A stretch of 64,000 nt of DNA from Neurospora crassa OR74A (GCF_000182925.2 NW_011929461.1:1-64000); one strand, 5' to 3'. Shown: positions 1 through 11,825, numbered from the stretch's first letter. Translations and numbers: made by a program. The notes: a model not told the origin generated them from the sequence alone.

Positions 1-89
1 TTGGTGTGGGGTCCTTCTCCAGTTCTCTGGGGGGGAAAACCGTACGGTGTTAAGCACCGCCGGATGAAAACCTCCAGCTCCATCTCGGT
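1..89 (+). mobile_element. 3' terminus of a LINE, body outside window
   Basis: This short, little-mutated stretch matches the reverse complement of 44440-44530, the 3' end of LINE F, down to the shared final bases CTCCATCTCGGT. It contains a hairpin (CGGTG / CACCG type, around 46-58). The neighbouring sequence from about 90 on is Gypsy integrase, so the LINE appears inserted into that element with its body to the left of the window. It keeps many CA and TG dinucleotides, unlike its surroundings, so it is either a younger insertion or too short to have been RIP-mutated. There is no poly(A) tail at the junction. Confidence 0.6.
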
Positions 90-714
90 ATTACTGATCG
101 TTATAATAGATAGGCTTATAAAAATACAATATTTTATCCTAATAGAAGGGCTATTAATAGAAGAATTAGTAAAGAAGTTTATTAACCGAATTTATATACT
201 TTATAGCTTATTAAATACTATTATATTTGATAGAGGAATTTAATTTATATTAGCTTTTTGGAAATAGTTATTAGAGAGATTGGGTATTAAATTAAAACTA
301 TTAACCCCTTATTATAAAAAGATAAATAGTTAAATTGAAAAGATTAATACCGAAATAAAATAATATTTAAGGACCTTTATTAATTAAGTATAGGATAATT
401 AGGTCGATTAACTACCTCTAACTAAATTCTAAGGGAATAACCTTAAATTTACATTAATAGGAGTTACCCCGTTCTTTATTAATTACGGATTTTACCCCCG
501 AATAGGTATAGAACTAATTATACTACTACTACCAAATATTACAAACGTACAGCGAAAATAGATCTTTAATACTAATTAACTAGTATAATATTTTAAGGAA
601 GTTTAGGACTTTATAAAGACATCCTCCTTATAAGTATAAGAACGTTATAAAATAATAACGAATAAAAAGTAAATTAATACTCCTAAATAAAATAATAATT
701 ACTTTAAAACCGGA
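90..714 (+). pseudogene. Gypsy integrase remnant
   Basis: The + strand translation, with TAA/TAG read as former CAA/CAG/TGG codons, gives the DDE core of a Ty3/Gypsy integrase. It starts at VIIDRLIK and continues with FINRIY and FDRGIQF (the usual SDRGTQF), then ERLGIKLKL, the degraded YHPQTDGQTER block and FFINYGFYPR. The closest relative in the window is the integrase of Gypsy I (about 58,300-58,850), which matches block for block. The 5' side is cut by the LINE tip at 1-89 and the 3' side by the gap. It is not functional, as stop codons occur every few dozen codons. The remainder of this element is not visible here. Confidence 0.8.
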
Positions 715-814
715 NNNNNNNNNNNNNNNNNNNNNNNNNNNNNNNNNNNNNNNNNNNNNNNNNNNNNNNNNNNNNNNNNNNNNNNNNNNNNNNNNNNNNN
801 NNNNNNNNNNNNNN
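715..814. other. Assembly gap (100 N)
   Basis: Exactly 100 N, so the length is probably a placeholder. A Gypsy integrase lies to the left and a LINE to the right, so at least one element boundary is hidden here. Confidence 0.99.
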
Positions 815-2083
815 GGTTATAGGCGTTTGCCCCTTGTAAGAACCTAATTAGAAAAGTTTAGAATTAATAATGGAAATTATAAATAAGGGCGTTCTATTAG
901 ACATTCCTTTTAATTCCTATATTATTATTACTTTAGAGAGATATATTAGAGGAGGCGTAAATAGGGGACGGCCGAGAAAGTTGATTGGCCTGTCTATTTG
1001 GCCGAAGTCTATAACCCTATAGGGTTTAATAAATAGATACTATATATATTTATAAAATATAGGGGGAAATTAATTGTATAATAGTAATAGTACTTATACA
1101 ATTATAGTACCCCTTAAGGAAGTAATACCTTTATCCTCCGTTAAAGGATTAGAAAGAACCTTATTTTAGGGTAATTAATAATTTAATTAAAAATTTTCTA
1201 TTAAAATATAGGGAAGTCGTATAAGAGGGGAAAATTTTTATTCGAGTAAGAGGAGACCTATAATATTATAGCGATTTAAGAGTTAGGTAGAAATTTAAAT
1301 AGAAATATTTATTATCCTAAAGGCGGAAGGTATTTCGAAGTTAATTATTTAGAGAAGGGAAGGGTAGTAATATATATAAATAAGAAATAGAATTTGAAGG
1401 ATTTAGATTTCTAAATTAGAAAGGATTAGATTGTAATTATATTTAAGAATTTAAAGGATTTAACAATTATCTATTCTATTTACTCTCCTATTTTTATATA
1501 AGGAACGTTAAAATATTAATAAGGGTTACTACTCTTCGAATTTATCGAGGCCGGACTTCTGGCGGGAAATTTAATTACTATTGGGGATTTTAACCTTTAT
1601 TATTCTAATTAGAATTTAGAGAATAAGATTAATTTAGAGGCTATTTACTTCCTTATATAGGTACAACGTTAGAAATTTAGTTTATTTACCCCCTATAGTA
1701 AATTAATTAGATTTAGGAATATAATACGAAGAGAGAGGGATAGAATAATCGATTATATATAATTATTACCCGGGGTTGAAGTTGAATATTAAGGAGTATA
1801 GTGGTACGAATAAATTAGTTTAGACTATTACCTTTAGGAAATTTAGATTTAAATAAGAAGGAAAAATAAAAAAGTTAAAGAAGAGGGAGAATATAGTTAG
1901 AATTTTATAAATATAGAGAAGGTAAAGGAAGCGTCGGAGAAATAGATATTAGTCCTAGAAAGGATCGATATAATAGAGGACTTTGAATTCGCTTTTTATA
2001 AATTTATTAGAGAATTTACAAGTATTATAAAAGAATTCGTCCTATATTAAAAAAAAGGTTGAAGGAAGAAAGTGAATTAGTAG
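815..2083 (+). pseudogene. LINE J: end of ORF1 and ORF2 endonuclease
   Basis: RIP-degraded remnant of a Tad1-like non-LTR retrotransposon. The apurinic-type endonuclease of ORF2 is visible from about 1320. The block around 1575-1615 reads TIGDFNLYYSN*NLE, matching the family GDFNxHHxxW motif once the stop is read as W. Around 1745-1860 the string IDYIQLLPGVEVEY followed by a degraded SDHxP-like block marks the end of the domain. Residues 815-1150 are less clear and may be the tail of ORF1. The reverse transcriptase that should follow is missing at the gap 2084-2183. In the cell such a protein nicks target DNA and primes reverse transcription; this copy cannot. Confidence 0.7.
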
Positions 2084-2183
2084 NNNNNNNNNNNNNNNNN
2101 NNNNNNNNNNNNNNNNNNNNNNNNNNNNNNNNNNNNNNNNNNNNNNNNNNNNNNNNNNNNNNNNNNNNNNNNNNNNNNNNNNN
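2084..2183. other. Assembly gap (100 N)
   Basis: By comparison with LINE E, well over 1 kb of ORF2, including the RT core, should lie between the flanking sequences. Either this gap is much longer than 100 bases or copy J carries a deletion. Confidence 0.99.
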
Positions 2184-3177
2184 TATATATTAAATATATT
2201 TATAATACTATTATATATAGAGCTTTAATATTCTACTAATTAATTGAAATTTATAGGAAATTACGAAGGATTGTAATTAGGCTAGTGAAATATTAGACTA
2301 AATATTTAAAAATTATTATTAGGGCGTATAAAATTATATTAGTAAAAAACTTAGAAATAGAAATATTCTATCCGTCGTTCGACCTTTATTTTAATAAAAG
2401 GGTCCGGGCTTTTAAAGAAAGGTTTGCCCGGACGGATTAAGCCTAGTTCGTACGGGGGATAATAGTTTAAGTATTTAATTATATTTAAATATAATAGTCG
2501 AAGGGTTAGTAACTTACTAATAAATTAGAAAGTAGTATAATTAAAGTATAATAGATTGAAGAATAGGTACTAACGGAGAAATTACTAATAATAGTAGCCG
2601 GTCCTCCCCTAGATTTAGGGACCCCATTACTACTATTATAAGTCCTAGAACTAATAGCTACCGACTGGGAGGAATAGTTAGAAGAAATAATAAATTAGGA
2701 ATAAATATTATACTATAATTATTATTTAGTAGCGGTAATAGCGAAATTAGAGTAATAATATAAATTTACTATTACTAACCTTACTTTTAAATTTAGTAGA
2801 GAGGTTATTTAATAATATATAATTAGTACGAAGAAGAAGAAAGGAAAACGTTAAAAATTAAAAGAAAATAAAGAAGAATTATACTTACTAATTAAAGCGA
2901 AGAGCTCCCTTTTTATTTAGGTTAGGACGGAAGTTATTAGCTTCTAGGCCTTCCTCTATAGGAGGAAAATATTAAACGTTCTAACCCCTATTTATACTTA
3001 TAAATTTAAGAAGGAGACTTTCACTTATATTATCCTAAATTATTTTAATACGGATATTAATTTTTAGAATAATTTAGAAGTTTAGCTATTAATAAAAGAG
3101 GAATTTTAAGAGTTTTTAAATAATAGCATTAAAGCTAAAAGAATTCTATTATAGGCGTTAAGGTTAGGGAGGTTAAG
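2184..3177 (+). pseudogene. LINE J: C-terminal part of ORF2
   Basis: The block at about 2345-2435 reads LEIEIFYPSFDLYFNKRV followed by a phenylalanine-arginine segment. The same block occurs downstream of the RT in LINE E (about 40,980-41,050) and LINE F (about 46,880-46,950). Further on, the segment near 3150 (ALRLGRLR) matches E near 41,700 (ALQLGRLQ). This is the post-RT C-terminal region of a Tad1-like ORF2. Stops are frequent and the end is lost in the gap at 3178. Confidence 0.75.
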
Positions 3178-3277
3178 NNNNNNNNNNNNNNNNNNNNNNN
3201 NNNNNNNNNNNNNNNNNNNNNNNNNNNNNNNNNNNNNNNNNNNNNNNNNNNNNNNNNNNNNNNNNNNNNNNNNNNNN
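3178..3277. other. Assembly gap (100 N)
   Basis: Cuts off the last part of LINE J. Sequence on the far side is not recognisable as the same LINE. Confidence 0.99.
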
Positions 3278-4779
3278 ATTCATCCTAAATTTTTTAATAA
3301 GTATTAAAGGTCCTCGTAACTTTAAATAAATATTTAAATTAAACCTTTCTTTAAATTCTATTAAAATTTAGGTAGGGTTATTCGAATTATAATTAAGAAG
3401 GCTATTCAATTTATATTCTATTCAGTAAACGGGATAAATTAATAAGTTTACTATAAATTTATAGGAGCTAAAATTAAATAATATATCCGTAGCTATTTTA
3501 TTATGTATTAAACTTCGGCCTGTAATAAGTATTTCTCTTATAAAATAGAAACTCTTAGATCCGGTTACTAGGGATGATCCTTATTATAAGACAAGTATAG
3601 GATTTAATAGTATACGCCTATATTAAAAAGAATTGGAGGGAGTAGATAGGTATAATGTTTTCTTAAAATCTAAAGGAATTAGGGATTAATTAATCTTCTT
3701 TGCTTAAATAGGTATCTATACTAAATTTATAGGTAATCCTAAGCTACTTAGTAGATTAATACTTCTTAGGACCGATAGAGCTCTGTTTTCTAATAATAGT
3801 TCGAAAATCTTAATATTCCTAAGCGGTAATAGAATTTATAATTATATCTAATTCATCGGAATATTAAGAAAAAGAGTATTAATTCCCCTAGAAGGGTTAA
3901 ATATAACTAGCGTTAAACTATAGTGTATTTAATTATTAATAGTTAATTAAATAGAAGTACTCTACTTCCTAATTGATTAAGGATTTAAAAGTAATAATAC
4001 TACTAGACGAGACGAAATTGGAGTAGAAGACGGTTAATTCGTTATCCTAGAATTTTATAAACAAATTACAATCTATCGAGGCGGAGTTGGAGTTGACTAT
4101 TAAAAAGAATCCGTAGGTGGGGGCAAACAACCTACCAACTAATCAAAGATAGCCACCGAGAAATAGTAGTTCTTAAAGTAGAGAGGGATTACCTAAAACC
4201 TCTTTTCTTTTATAGGTAATACAATATTATTCGGATTATTTATAAACCTTAAAGTTCTACTATTAAATTAAGTATACTTATTCAATATAAAGATCATTCT
4301 TGCCCCTTTTCTAATTACCTATAAAAGTAGAGTAATTAAATCATTAATATAAGTATAAGTATACTTATTAATACTATACTAAAGGTCGGCTAGGCGTATT
4401 ACAATTTATTTCTAATTATAAAAACCTTTCTTATTAGGTAGGAAGGCGCCTACCTAATTAGGTTGTAATCTATTATAGAAGAGCCTACCGAATAATTTAT
4501 CGGATTCCAGTTCCTTATAAGGTATTTTGAAGTTATATTGCTAATTTAATTGAATTCTACTTAATTCGGGATACTTTAAAGGTATATATCCGTTCTTTAA
4601 ATTTGAGTTTCGAGGGGGGCTAAAGTATATTTTACAATATAAGAGCTTATTCTCATATTTTAGGATCTAACTATATAGCTAATTTATTTTTATAATATAC
4701 AACTATACTTTAATCCTTTATAATAAATTAAGAAAGGATCCCTAATAATCTTATATATACTAATTAGTAAAACCTTAAT
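3278..4779 (-). other. Unassigned RIP-degraded sequence
   Basis: No family was recognised. The minus strand between about 3840 and 3420 has the fewest stops and gives strings such as RALSVLRSINLLSSLGLP and SKSFYFIREILITGRSL, so it may be the ghost of a coding region. The leucine-rich string loosely recalls the RNase H tail of some LINEs, but no catalytic residues can be read. The right half (4100-4779) shows no coding trace on either strand. Base composition is as AT-rich and CA/TG-poor as the known elements, so it is probably another RIP-mutated repeat. Confidence 0.35.
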
Positions 4780-4879
4780 NNNNNNNNNNNNNNNNNNNNN
4801 NNNNNNNNNNNNNNNNNNNNNNNNNNNNNNNNNNNNNNNNNNNNNNNNNNNNNNNNNNNNNNNNNNNNNNNNNNNNNNN
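4780..4879. other. Assembly gap (100 N)
   Basis: Placeholder gap between unassigned sequence and the gag-like region. Confidence 0.99.
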
Positions 4880-6037
4880 TTCCTTTTTTTTTCTCTCTTT
4901 TTCTAATTAATTCTTCGTTTTTCTATTAACTTTCTTCCTCCCACTTCAAACCCTTATCGTCAAGATGTCTGCTCACGGCTTTAATTTCCTCCTCGGCCGC
5001 CTCTTCAGCCACCTCTACCCCTTATAAAGGAGCCGCCTATATAGCCTCCTCTATCATTAGTAGGACTATTCTAATTAATTACCAATAAAAAATTGATTTA
5101 AACTTCCTCCTTTTATTTTTTTACTAATTTATCGTCGAACTGGGTCTATATTATCCTTATTTAGCTAAGTTCTTCAATTATCTTTTCAATATCTAATTTC
5201 TCGGCCAAATAGAATATAGTAGGTACTAAAGTAGCAACTTAGGCTACTAAAAGAGTTTTCTTACAAGAAGGCTAATTAGAATTATTATTTAATCCGATTA
5301 AATTACCTTTCTTATTAATAACTGCTAATATCTTCTTTTTAATCCAAGCCCCGTCGAGGCTATCGTTTAATAAATCATCCCCCTCTTCGCCAATACTAAT
5401 ACTATCTTCGAAATTAAAATATTCGTAAATAATCTTAATTACCTTAATATAGAATTATAATTAAATCATTTAATAAACCTTTTCTTTCAAGCCTATAATT
5501 ATTATAATTATTCTTCTAATTTTCTTTATAAACTTCTTATAAAAATTATATATAATTATAAATTAAATAAATTCTTTCTCTTCCTCCGGTTACTTCGTTA
5601 GAAGTACCGAATACTCAAATACGACCTTAATAATCTTCTTTCTATTATAAGGAACTAATCTACTATAGAAGACTTTTAATATAGTAGTTTTACTATCTAT
5701 TTAATTAGGGTCTAATATTAAAAATTCTTACTTAAGATAATAATAGAATTCTTTCTATATCTAAGCACCCTTAGTAGTAGCGTCCTTCGCTATTTCTCTA
5801 TAAATCTTTCGGGCGTTTAGGGTATACTACTAGTACTAAGCATTTAGTTTAGCCTTATTAAAGAAATAATAATTTTAAACCCTATTATTAAACTCCTCCA
5901 AATATATAGTAATATTCTTCCCTTTAAATTTAACTTTAGGCGTACAATCTTTTACGAAGGAAGTTATAAGAGTTTTACCTATTAATATTTATATTAAATA
6001 TACATTAGATAGACCTTTAAATAGGTTATTACTTAAA
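4880..6037 (-). pseudogene. Gag-like degraded ORF, family uncertain
   Basis: On the minus strand, reading stops through, there is a long lysine- and glutamate-rich sequence with strings such as FKGKNITIYLEEFNNRV and LNARKIYREIAKDATTKG, then a C-terminal basic Arg/Gly-rich tail near 4975-5050 (RGGYIGGSFIRG). A capsid-like body followed by an RGG tail is what one expects of an LTR-retroelement gag or a LINE ORF1. No CCHC knuckle is readable, so the class is open. The opposite strand has a pyrimidine-rich tract and an ATG at about 4965 that opens a 20-codon frame, which I regard as chance. It is cut by gaps on both sides. Confidence 0.4.
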
Positions 6038-6137
6038 NNNNNNNNNNNNNNNNNNNNNNNNNNNNNNNNNNNNNNNNNNNNNNNNNNNNNNNNNNNNNNN
6101 NNNNNNNNNNNNNNNNNNNNNNNNNNNNNNNNNNNNN
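6038..6137. other. Assembly gap (100 N)
   Basis: Placeholder gap. The left boundary of LINE E may be hidden here. Confidence 0.99.
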
Positions 6138-6532
6138 CCTATCTCTCCTTTTCTATCTTTTTTTTCTTTTATTATCCCTATTTTTCTACCTTTTCCAATC
6201 CATTATCTTATCAGGTTAGCCCTTTATTCTTTATCTTTCGTCTATAGTAACTGTTTAGATTTGTTCAATCTAGAAAGTGCGTCTTCTAATCCAGTATCCT
6301 TACTAAAAATTCAAAAAAAAATTACTGTAGAAAATCAACGCATATATTCTCGTATACCACCCCAAATTAATATAGGCTAATAGGAATATCTAATATATAT
6401 ATTTTATAAGTATAGGAGTAGGTAGCGTTTTAGGTACTACTAGTTAGAATAGAAGTTAAATAATAATAAAGAAAAGGAAATATAGAAAATAAAAAGCTCG
6501 CGAAAACGTTAAAACGCGGGTACTTAGTCGAC
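6138..6532 (+). mobile_element. Left flank of Gypsy B, probably LINE E 5' part
   Basis: This segment ends at the target duplication of Gypsy B, and its continuation lies at 29142 on the far side of B, where LINE E ORF1 follows. It opens with a pyrimidine-rich tract and shows no coding trace, which would suit a 5' untranslated region. Assignment to E rests only on being joined to it once B is removed. A minus-strand open frame at 6430-6612 is a shadow spanning the LTR junction. Confidence 0.45.
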
Positions 6533-6823
6533 TGATGCGGAAGTCTGGGATTCCTATAGAAGACCATATATTCTAGTATTCTATATAGGAAGTGATGCCC
6601 CTCCAAGGTCAAGCTAGAGGCGGCCTTGTAGCTACCCTTAAGTAGGTAGCTGTAAGGCTTCCAGAAGCCTCTATCCTACCTATAAATAGGCGCCTTAGTA
6701 AAGGCGGTCAACAAAGGTTCTAAGAACCTTTATTGCCGGTATTGCCAGCCCGGTGCCTACCAATAACCTTTGGTAGGCAATAGGGCAGTCTATCTATCTA
6801 TTTAACGTACATATCCTATATTA
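6533..6823 (-). repeat. Gypsy B 3' LTR
   Basis: 291 bp, starting TGATGCGGAAG and ending CCTATATTA on the + strand (the final TTA is a RIP form of TCA). It pairs with 28851-29141, with differences that are transitions. It contains perfect inverted repeats (6713-6721 with 6723-6731, and 6754-6762 with 6771-6779). A purine-rich tract on the minus strand (rc of 6824-6845, GAGGAGCTGGGACT) abuts it, marking this as the 3' LTR of a minus-strand element. Confidence 0.88.
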
Positions 6824-6829
6824 AGTCCC

Positions 6830-9800
6830 AGCTCCTCAAAAAAGCCATTACTATCCTTAATAATATCAATCCTTCCCAACTCTATACGTTTCTTCCCAAT
6901 CTATATTCTCTAAATTATTTAAATTGTTTTTAGCCCAATTCGTAGTATCTTTACAGCGATTACAAGCGCTATAACCTCTCTACCTAAAGCGGCTAATACT
7001 ACAACTTCTTCGGTAAACATCTTTTCCGGAGTAGCTACCCTATTTAACCCAATACTCCTCTACTAACTTAGCGCAATCCCTTAGCTAATATTCTATTATC
7101 TACGTATTATATTTATTCCCCTATCCTTTCTATTTAATTAGATATTATAGTTTATATAGTCCTTAAAGACGGTAGCGGAGTATAATCTCAACCTCGTACT
7201 TATTTCCTTTATCTAAATTATCGTTCTGAAAATCTTCGATTAGGCTTAGTAGCGGGGTATATTTATTAAATAGGTCCTCTTCCTTTAGTACTAGTAGGAG
7301 ATAGGTATAAAATATAATTAAGTAAATCTTTATATTATTAGGGAGATTTAAGCGGTATGTTAATTGTTTAATTTGTGCTATAATAGTAAAAGGTTCTAAT
7401 TATTATTGTAATAGTTTGTGAGAGGGCCGGCTAGGTAGGTGATATTTATAGTAGAATTGGAGAAAGATTTTATTATTTACTTCAAATTTAATATTTCTAT
7501 AGTTTTCGTTGTATTTTACTTTAACTCTAGCGGTCGCGAAGTCTATAACGAACTAAGCGTTTTAATATAAATGTTCTTTAAAGGCGGCGTTATAGTTTAT
7601 ATCTAGCGTAGGACCTATTAGGGTATTTAAGGGACCTTAAAGTTTAAAACCGTAGAGTAGTTTGTGTAGGGAAGATTTGATAGTTTTTAAATAGGCGCTA
7701 TTAAAGTTCTATTAAAGGGGTAGGATTATATTTAACTAGGGATCTTCGGGGTATTTAAAGACGTGGAATCGTATAGCGATTTCAACCGTCTAGTTCTTAC
7801 ATTCCGAAAAACTATTACTTTATGAGTAGTATACGGTGGTTATTAGTAGTTTAATTCCCTACGCCTTCTATATTCCCTACTACAATTCGAATATAAATTT
7901 GTAATCTCTATTTAATATTAGGCTAATTGGAATACCCTAATTTATTAATATTAATTACCTCATTAGGGCGTATCCCCAATTGTTAACTATATAGGTAGTA
8001 TAGCTTGGAATAAGGAACGACCTTTTAGAGTTGGAATAAATAGCGGTAAGAGTAGTATTGTAATTATTGTAATTAGGTATTTACTATAGGGTGCTAGTAG
8101 CGGGAATTTCTAGCAATCCTATAATAAAGTTAATAGTAATTAATTGTATTAGTAGGGTAGTAATTCGAGAGGGTTGATAGTTGCCGATTATTTATATTCG
8201 GTTTATTTAATTTAATTAATATATAGGGCAATATTCAACGTATTTCTTTACTTAGTAAATCTTATTATTGATTGCTAATCCGCGTAGGTCGTAGAGTATT
8301 CTATCCCTACCGAAATGGTATTTCTTATTATAAATGGCGGCGAGTATTTTCTAGATATAGGGTTTAGGGATATATAAATTTCTAATTTTATTACCAATAT
8401 TATAAATAAAACCGTCTATATCGATTAGGAAGGGGTACCCGTTACAAAAAAGGATTCCGTCGTCCTCAACTAACTTTACTTAAGATAAGTCTTACTTAAT
8501 TTTAATAAACTTGGGATTGTTAATATACCTATTTATAATTTATTATTTTAGTAGAGGGTCTATTTGTAGTTCGGTAATAGAAAACTATACTATATCGAAT
8601 ATTACTTCGCCGTCCGGATTTCCCTTGTTTTTAATATATTTTAATTTACTTAGGGCGTCTAGTATAAAATTTAATTATCTTAGTATATAGTATACTTTTA
8701 AATCGTATTGTAATAAATATACTAAAGCGTTAATTAATTTCTTATTAGCGCGGTCGGTTAAATATATTTAAAGTATAGTTTATTCTATAATACCTTTTAT
8801 AGCAGCGTAATCGGTTAGTATAATTACAATATAGTTCGAGGAGTAGATATAAGTTCGTAGTTTTTTTACTATTTAAACGAGGTAAGCTACTTCTAGTTCT
8901 AATGGGCTATATTAAAACTCCGCTTTCGTTAGGTATTTATTTAAGAATATTATTAGCAATACTATAAGGGATAGGATATTAATACCTGGGGTCTAAATAT
9001 ATCCTACTTTTAGGTAGAAGAGTATAATGCTATTGCTTCGTTCTAAAGATCTATCTAATTGGAGGAAGAATTGACAATCCGGGTCTATATAGTATAGAAT
9101 CCCCCCAATGCCGTCTTTACCGTATATAGCGTCCTGTACTGCTTTAAAGGCTAAGCGTTCCTTTTCTATTAGTTCGTACTTAGTCTTAGTTATATATATA
9201 GTCCTTTTTCCCGGATTACCGATTGTTAGTACCCTTATTTTACGTTCTTCCGCTAGAAAGGTAACTTTTTATATTTATAGGGGTTCGATTAATTAAGTAT
9301 AGTATAGAACGAAGTATTTAAAGAATCTGTTACTTCTAATGTATATCTCTAAAACCTTTAATTAATTTAGGAACTTTAGGTTCTATATTACTTCGATCCT
9401 TTCCTTAGTTATTAATAATTTGAGGGCGTTAATATAGAACCCTAGGAATTCTACACTTAGGAATCCGACGAATAATTTTTTAAAGGATATAGAAATATTC
9501 TTACTAGCGAATAGGGCGAATATTGTATTTAAATAGCGTAAATAATCTTCTATTGTATCGGAAGCGATAACAATATTGTTAATAAATGTATAGTAATAAT
9601 TATTATAGGCTGCTAGTAATCGGTCTATAAACCTTTGAACGTAGGCGGGGGAATTCCTATAACCTATTAATACTACTTTGGGCGTTTCTAGACCCCTATA
9701 AGTAATTATAGTTAATTTGTCCCTATAGGGGGGCTATATACTAAATTAATAGAAGAATAAAACGGCATTAATAATTATAATAAACCGTTTTCCTCTTATA

Positions 9801-10290
9801 CGGGAAATTACGGATTCTTAATAGAGTAGAGGGTAATTATTTAGTATAGATACTTTATTTAGTAAGTATAAGTTAATAACCGGGCGGCCTTTTGGTTTAT
9901 CTTTTATTATCCTCTAGACGATAAAGACGGGGTATAAGAATAGGGTAGCTTCTAAATAATTATTAAATTTGCCTTACGAGTATAATTTATTAAATACCTT
10001 ATTTATAATTTTTTAATCTTTACAATTCAGGGGGTACAACCGGGTACTTGTTTTTTAGTTCTACTAACCTTCTACTAATAGTATTTTTATTATTTCTTCT
10101 TCCGGAATGTTAATCGTTCTACCTTCTTCCTATAGGGACGGGTATTTATTAATAAGCGTTATAAACCGATCCGTAAGCTTAGTATTTATTATAAAAATAT
10201 ATATACTATTTGTTGTTACGATTTCTATTAGGAGGCTAAGAACTTGTATATAGAAGCACTTTAACGGCTGCTACTCCCCTTCGTTAACCG
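6830..10290 (-). pseudogene. Gypsy B pol: RT, RNase H, integrase, chromodomain
   Basis: Translation of the minus strand with stops read through gives a continuous Ty3/Gypsy pol. The RT runs from about 10,200 to 9,400 and includes KGRPVINLYLLNKV, GYRNSPAYVQRFIDRLL and the active-site block at about 9560-9597 (TFINNIVIAS, where the family has IDD). RNase H follows to about 8,650. The integrase HHCC zinc region is near 8,340-8,220 (YVEYYPIYQLN for a CPxC pair) and the DDE core runs to about 7,700. A chromodomain (KYEVEIILRYRL, then a degraded WKG) lies near 7,210-7,040. All catalytic codons are RIP-altered. Protease and gag lie at 24,931-28,840, beyond Gypsy A. Confidence 0.87.
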
Positions 10291-10589
10291 ACGCGTAGGA
10301 TTACTAACAATAACGCCTATATCGGATCGGGCTCGCGGGAAAAATAATCTAATACCGCGCTAAAGCGCTAAACTAATACGAGGCTCCATAATACTCGTTA
10401 GCAGATAAACAGAGTTTATATAAATATAAAAGAAGTTCAACGAAGCATAATTTATTATAATTGGTAATTATTAATATATCTTTAAATTAACCCTTAATTT
10501 ACCGTCCCCTACGTATAGCTACGACCGTAGTCACCTCAGCCTACCTTTCGCCTACATTCCTAATAAATTAATAGCTCTTCCTCTAGGAA

Positions 10590-11591
10590 TTAAATTAATA
10601 CTATTAAAATATATATATATAGCGGCCGGTCCATCTCTTATACCGCCGAAGCTACTCCTCGCCCCTCTTATACTACTACCCCCGTAGTTACTATAATTAA
10701 AATAATTCAACCCCCTCTACTTTTATTATAATAATACTAACCTACTATAAAGTCTATTAAAGAAGATAATAATAAAAACTACCCCCCTACACCGCCTCGG
10801 GCTCCTTAATCGTACCTTTAAATTTTGGAAACTAATAAATTCGTATATAAGTAATAACTATTCGAATTTCGATTCGCTATAATTAAATTCCTCTTCAATT
10901 ATTTCCCTTCGTATATATCCTAATAGGAGTAGTTCGCTTTCGTAGGCTTCGCCAAATAAAATTTAGTAGGAAATTACCCCCCTATCCTTACTAAATTCTA
11001 TTACTAAAATTACTTCTTTTATAATTAAATTCATATTTCTACTATACCTCCCCTTACTACCCCTTCATCAATAGCTACCATTATAATTACTCTTTTATTA
11101 ACCACAATTATACTAACCCGTATTAAATACTATTCTAAATATAATATTACTAAATTTACCGGCGAAAACTTTTTATAATTACAGAATTACTTCTACAATA
11201 TTAATACGTATTTCTAAGAATACCCCTATACTTCCCTTTCATTCGTTATTAATTATATTAAGGGTAATCCTAAGAACATATAAATTAAATATATATTAAT
11301 TCTCTATAGTAAGCCCGGGTACAATACTATTTATAATACGTTTATATAGAGCAACCTCTATACTTTCTTAGAAACCGAATATAATAATAATACTTAAACT
11401 ATTAAATAATCCGCTCTTAATAAATTCGAATGTATATAGTAAAGTACTTCGGAAACTATTCGTAACTTTTATAACTACTATTATACTAAAGAATTTAATT
11501 TATTATACAATTAACCGGAGTATATTCGGATTATTATTTAAGCCAACCGGTTATACCCCCTTTTTAAATAAAGCGTCCTCTCAACAGCTAG
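10590..11591 (+). pseudogene. Gypsy A gag, N-terminal and capsid part
   Basis: Plus-strand frame with stops only of RIP type. The first part is low-complexity, rich in Pro, Thr and Ser. From about 11,155 a capsid-like sequence follows: KFTGENFL, SLSFVINYIKGNPKN, TFLETEYNNN and SALNKFECI. This matches the layout of fungal Gypsy gag (a Pro/Ser-rich start followed by a helical capsid domain). It is interrupted at 11591 by Gypsy C, and the frame resumes after 19,890. The transition density is similar to pol, so both were RIP-mutated together. Confidence 0.7.
11587..11591. repeat. Target-site duplication of Gypsy C (left)
   Basis: GCTAG directly before the LTR start TGTGAGGGCG. It is identical to 19886-19890 after the second LTR, as expected for a 5-bp Gypsy target duplication. 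Confidence 0.93.
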
Positions 11592-11825
11592 TGTGAGGGC
11601 GCACACAATCACGAGAGTAAGCTAGCTCAAGGAGGTTGTAGTGTAAGTTAATATAATATTAAAGCTAAAGAGTAAAAAGGGAAAAAGTGTAAAGGTGGGC
11701 TGGCTGTACGAGGTTTTGTAGAGTGCGCGCGCTAAGCTCTGTTAGGGTGTAGTGGGGCGTGCCGTGAAGGCGCGCGACCACGTGACCTCTAGCATTTTAG
11801 GCTGTCATAGTTTTAGGCTATAATA
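11592..11825 (-). repeat. Gypsy C 3' LTR
   Basis: 234 bp from TGTGAGGGCG to GGCTATAATA. It pairs with 19652-19885. Its outer end is unmutated (GCGCACACAATCACG) while its last 20 or so bases, next to the internal region, show C/T and G/A changes relative to the other copy (TAATA against TGACA). Confidence 0.93.

Noticed and set aside
1-243. 80-codon open frame at the left edge
   Set aside because: It joins the LINE tip to the Gypsy integrase across an insertion junction. Only the second half is real coding ancestry.
4965-5025. ATG after a pyrimidine tract on the + strand, resembling a fungal gene start
   Set aside because: The frame stops after 20 codons and the opposite strand has a better coding trace (Arg/Gly-rich gag-like tail).
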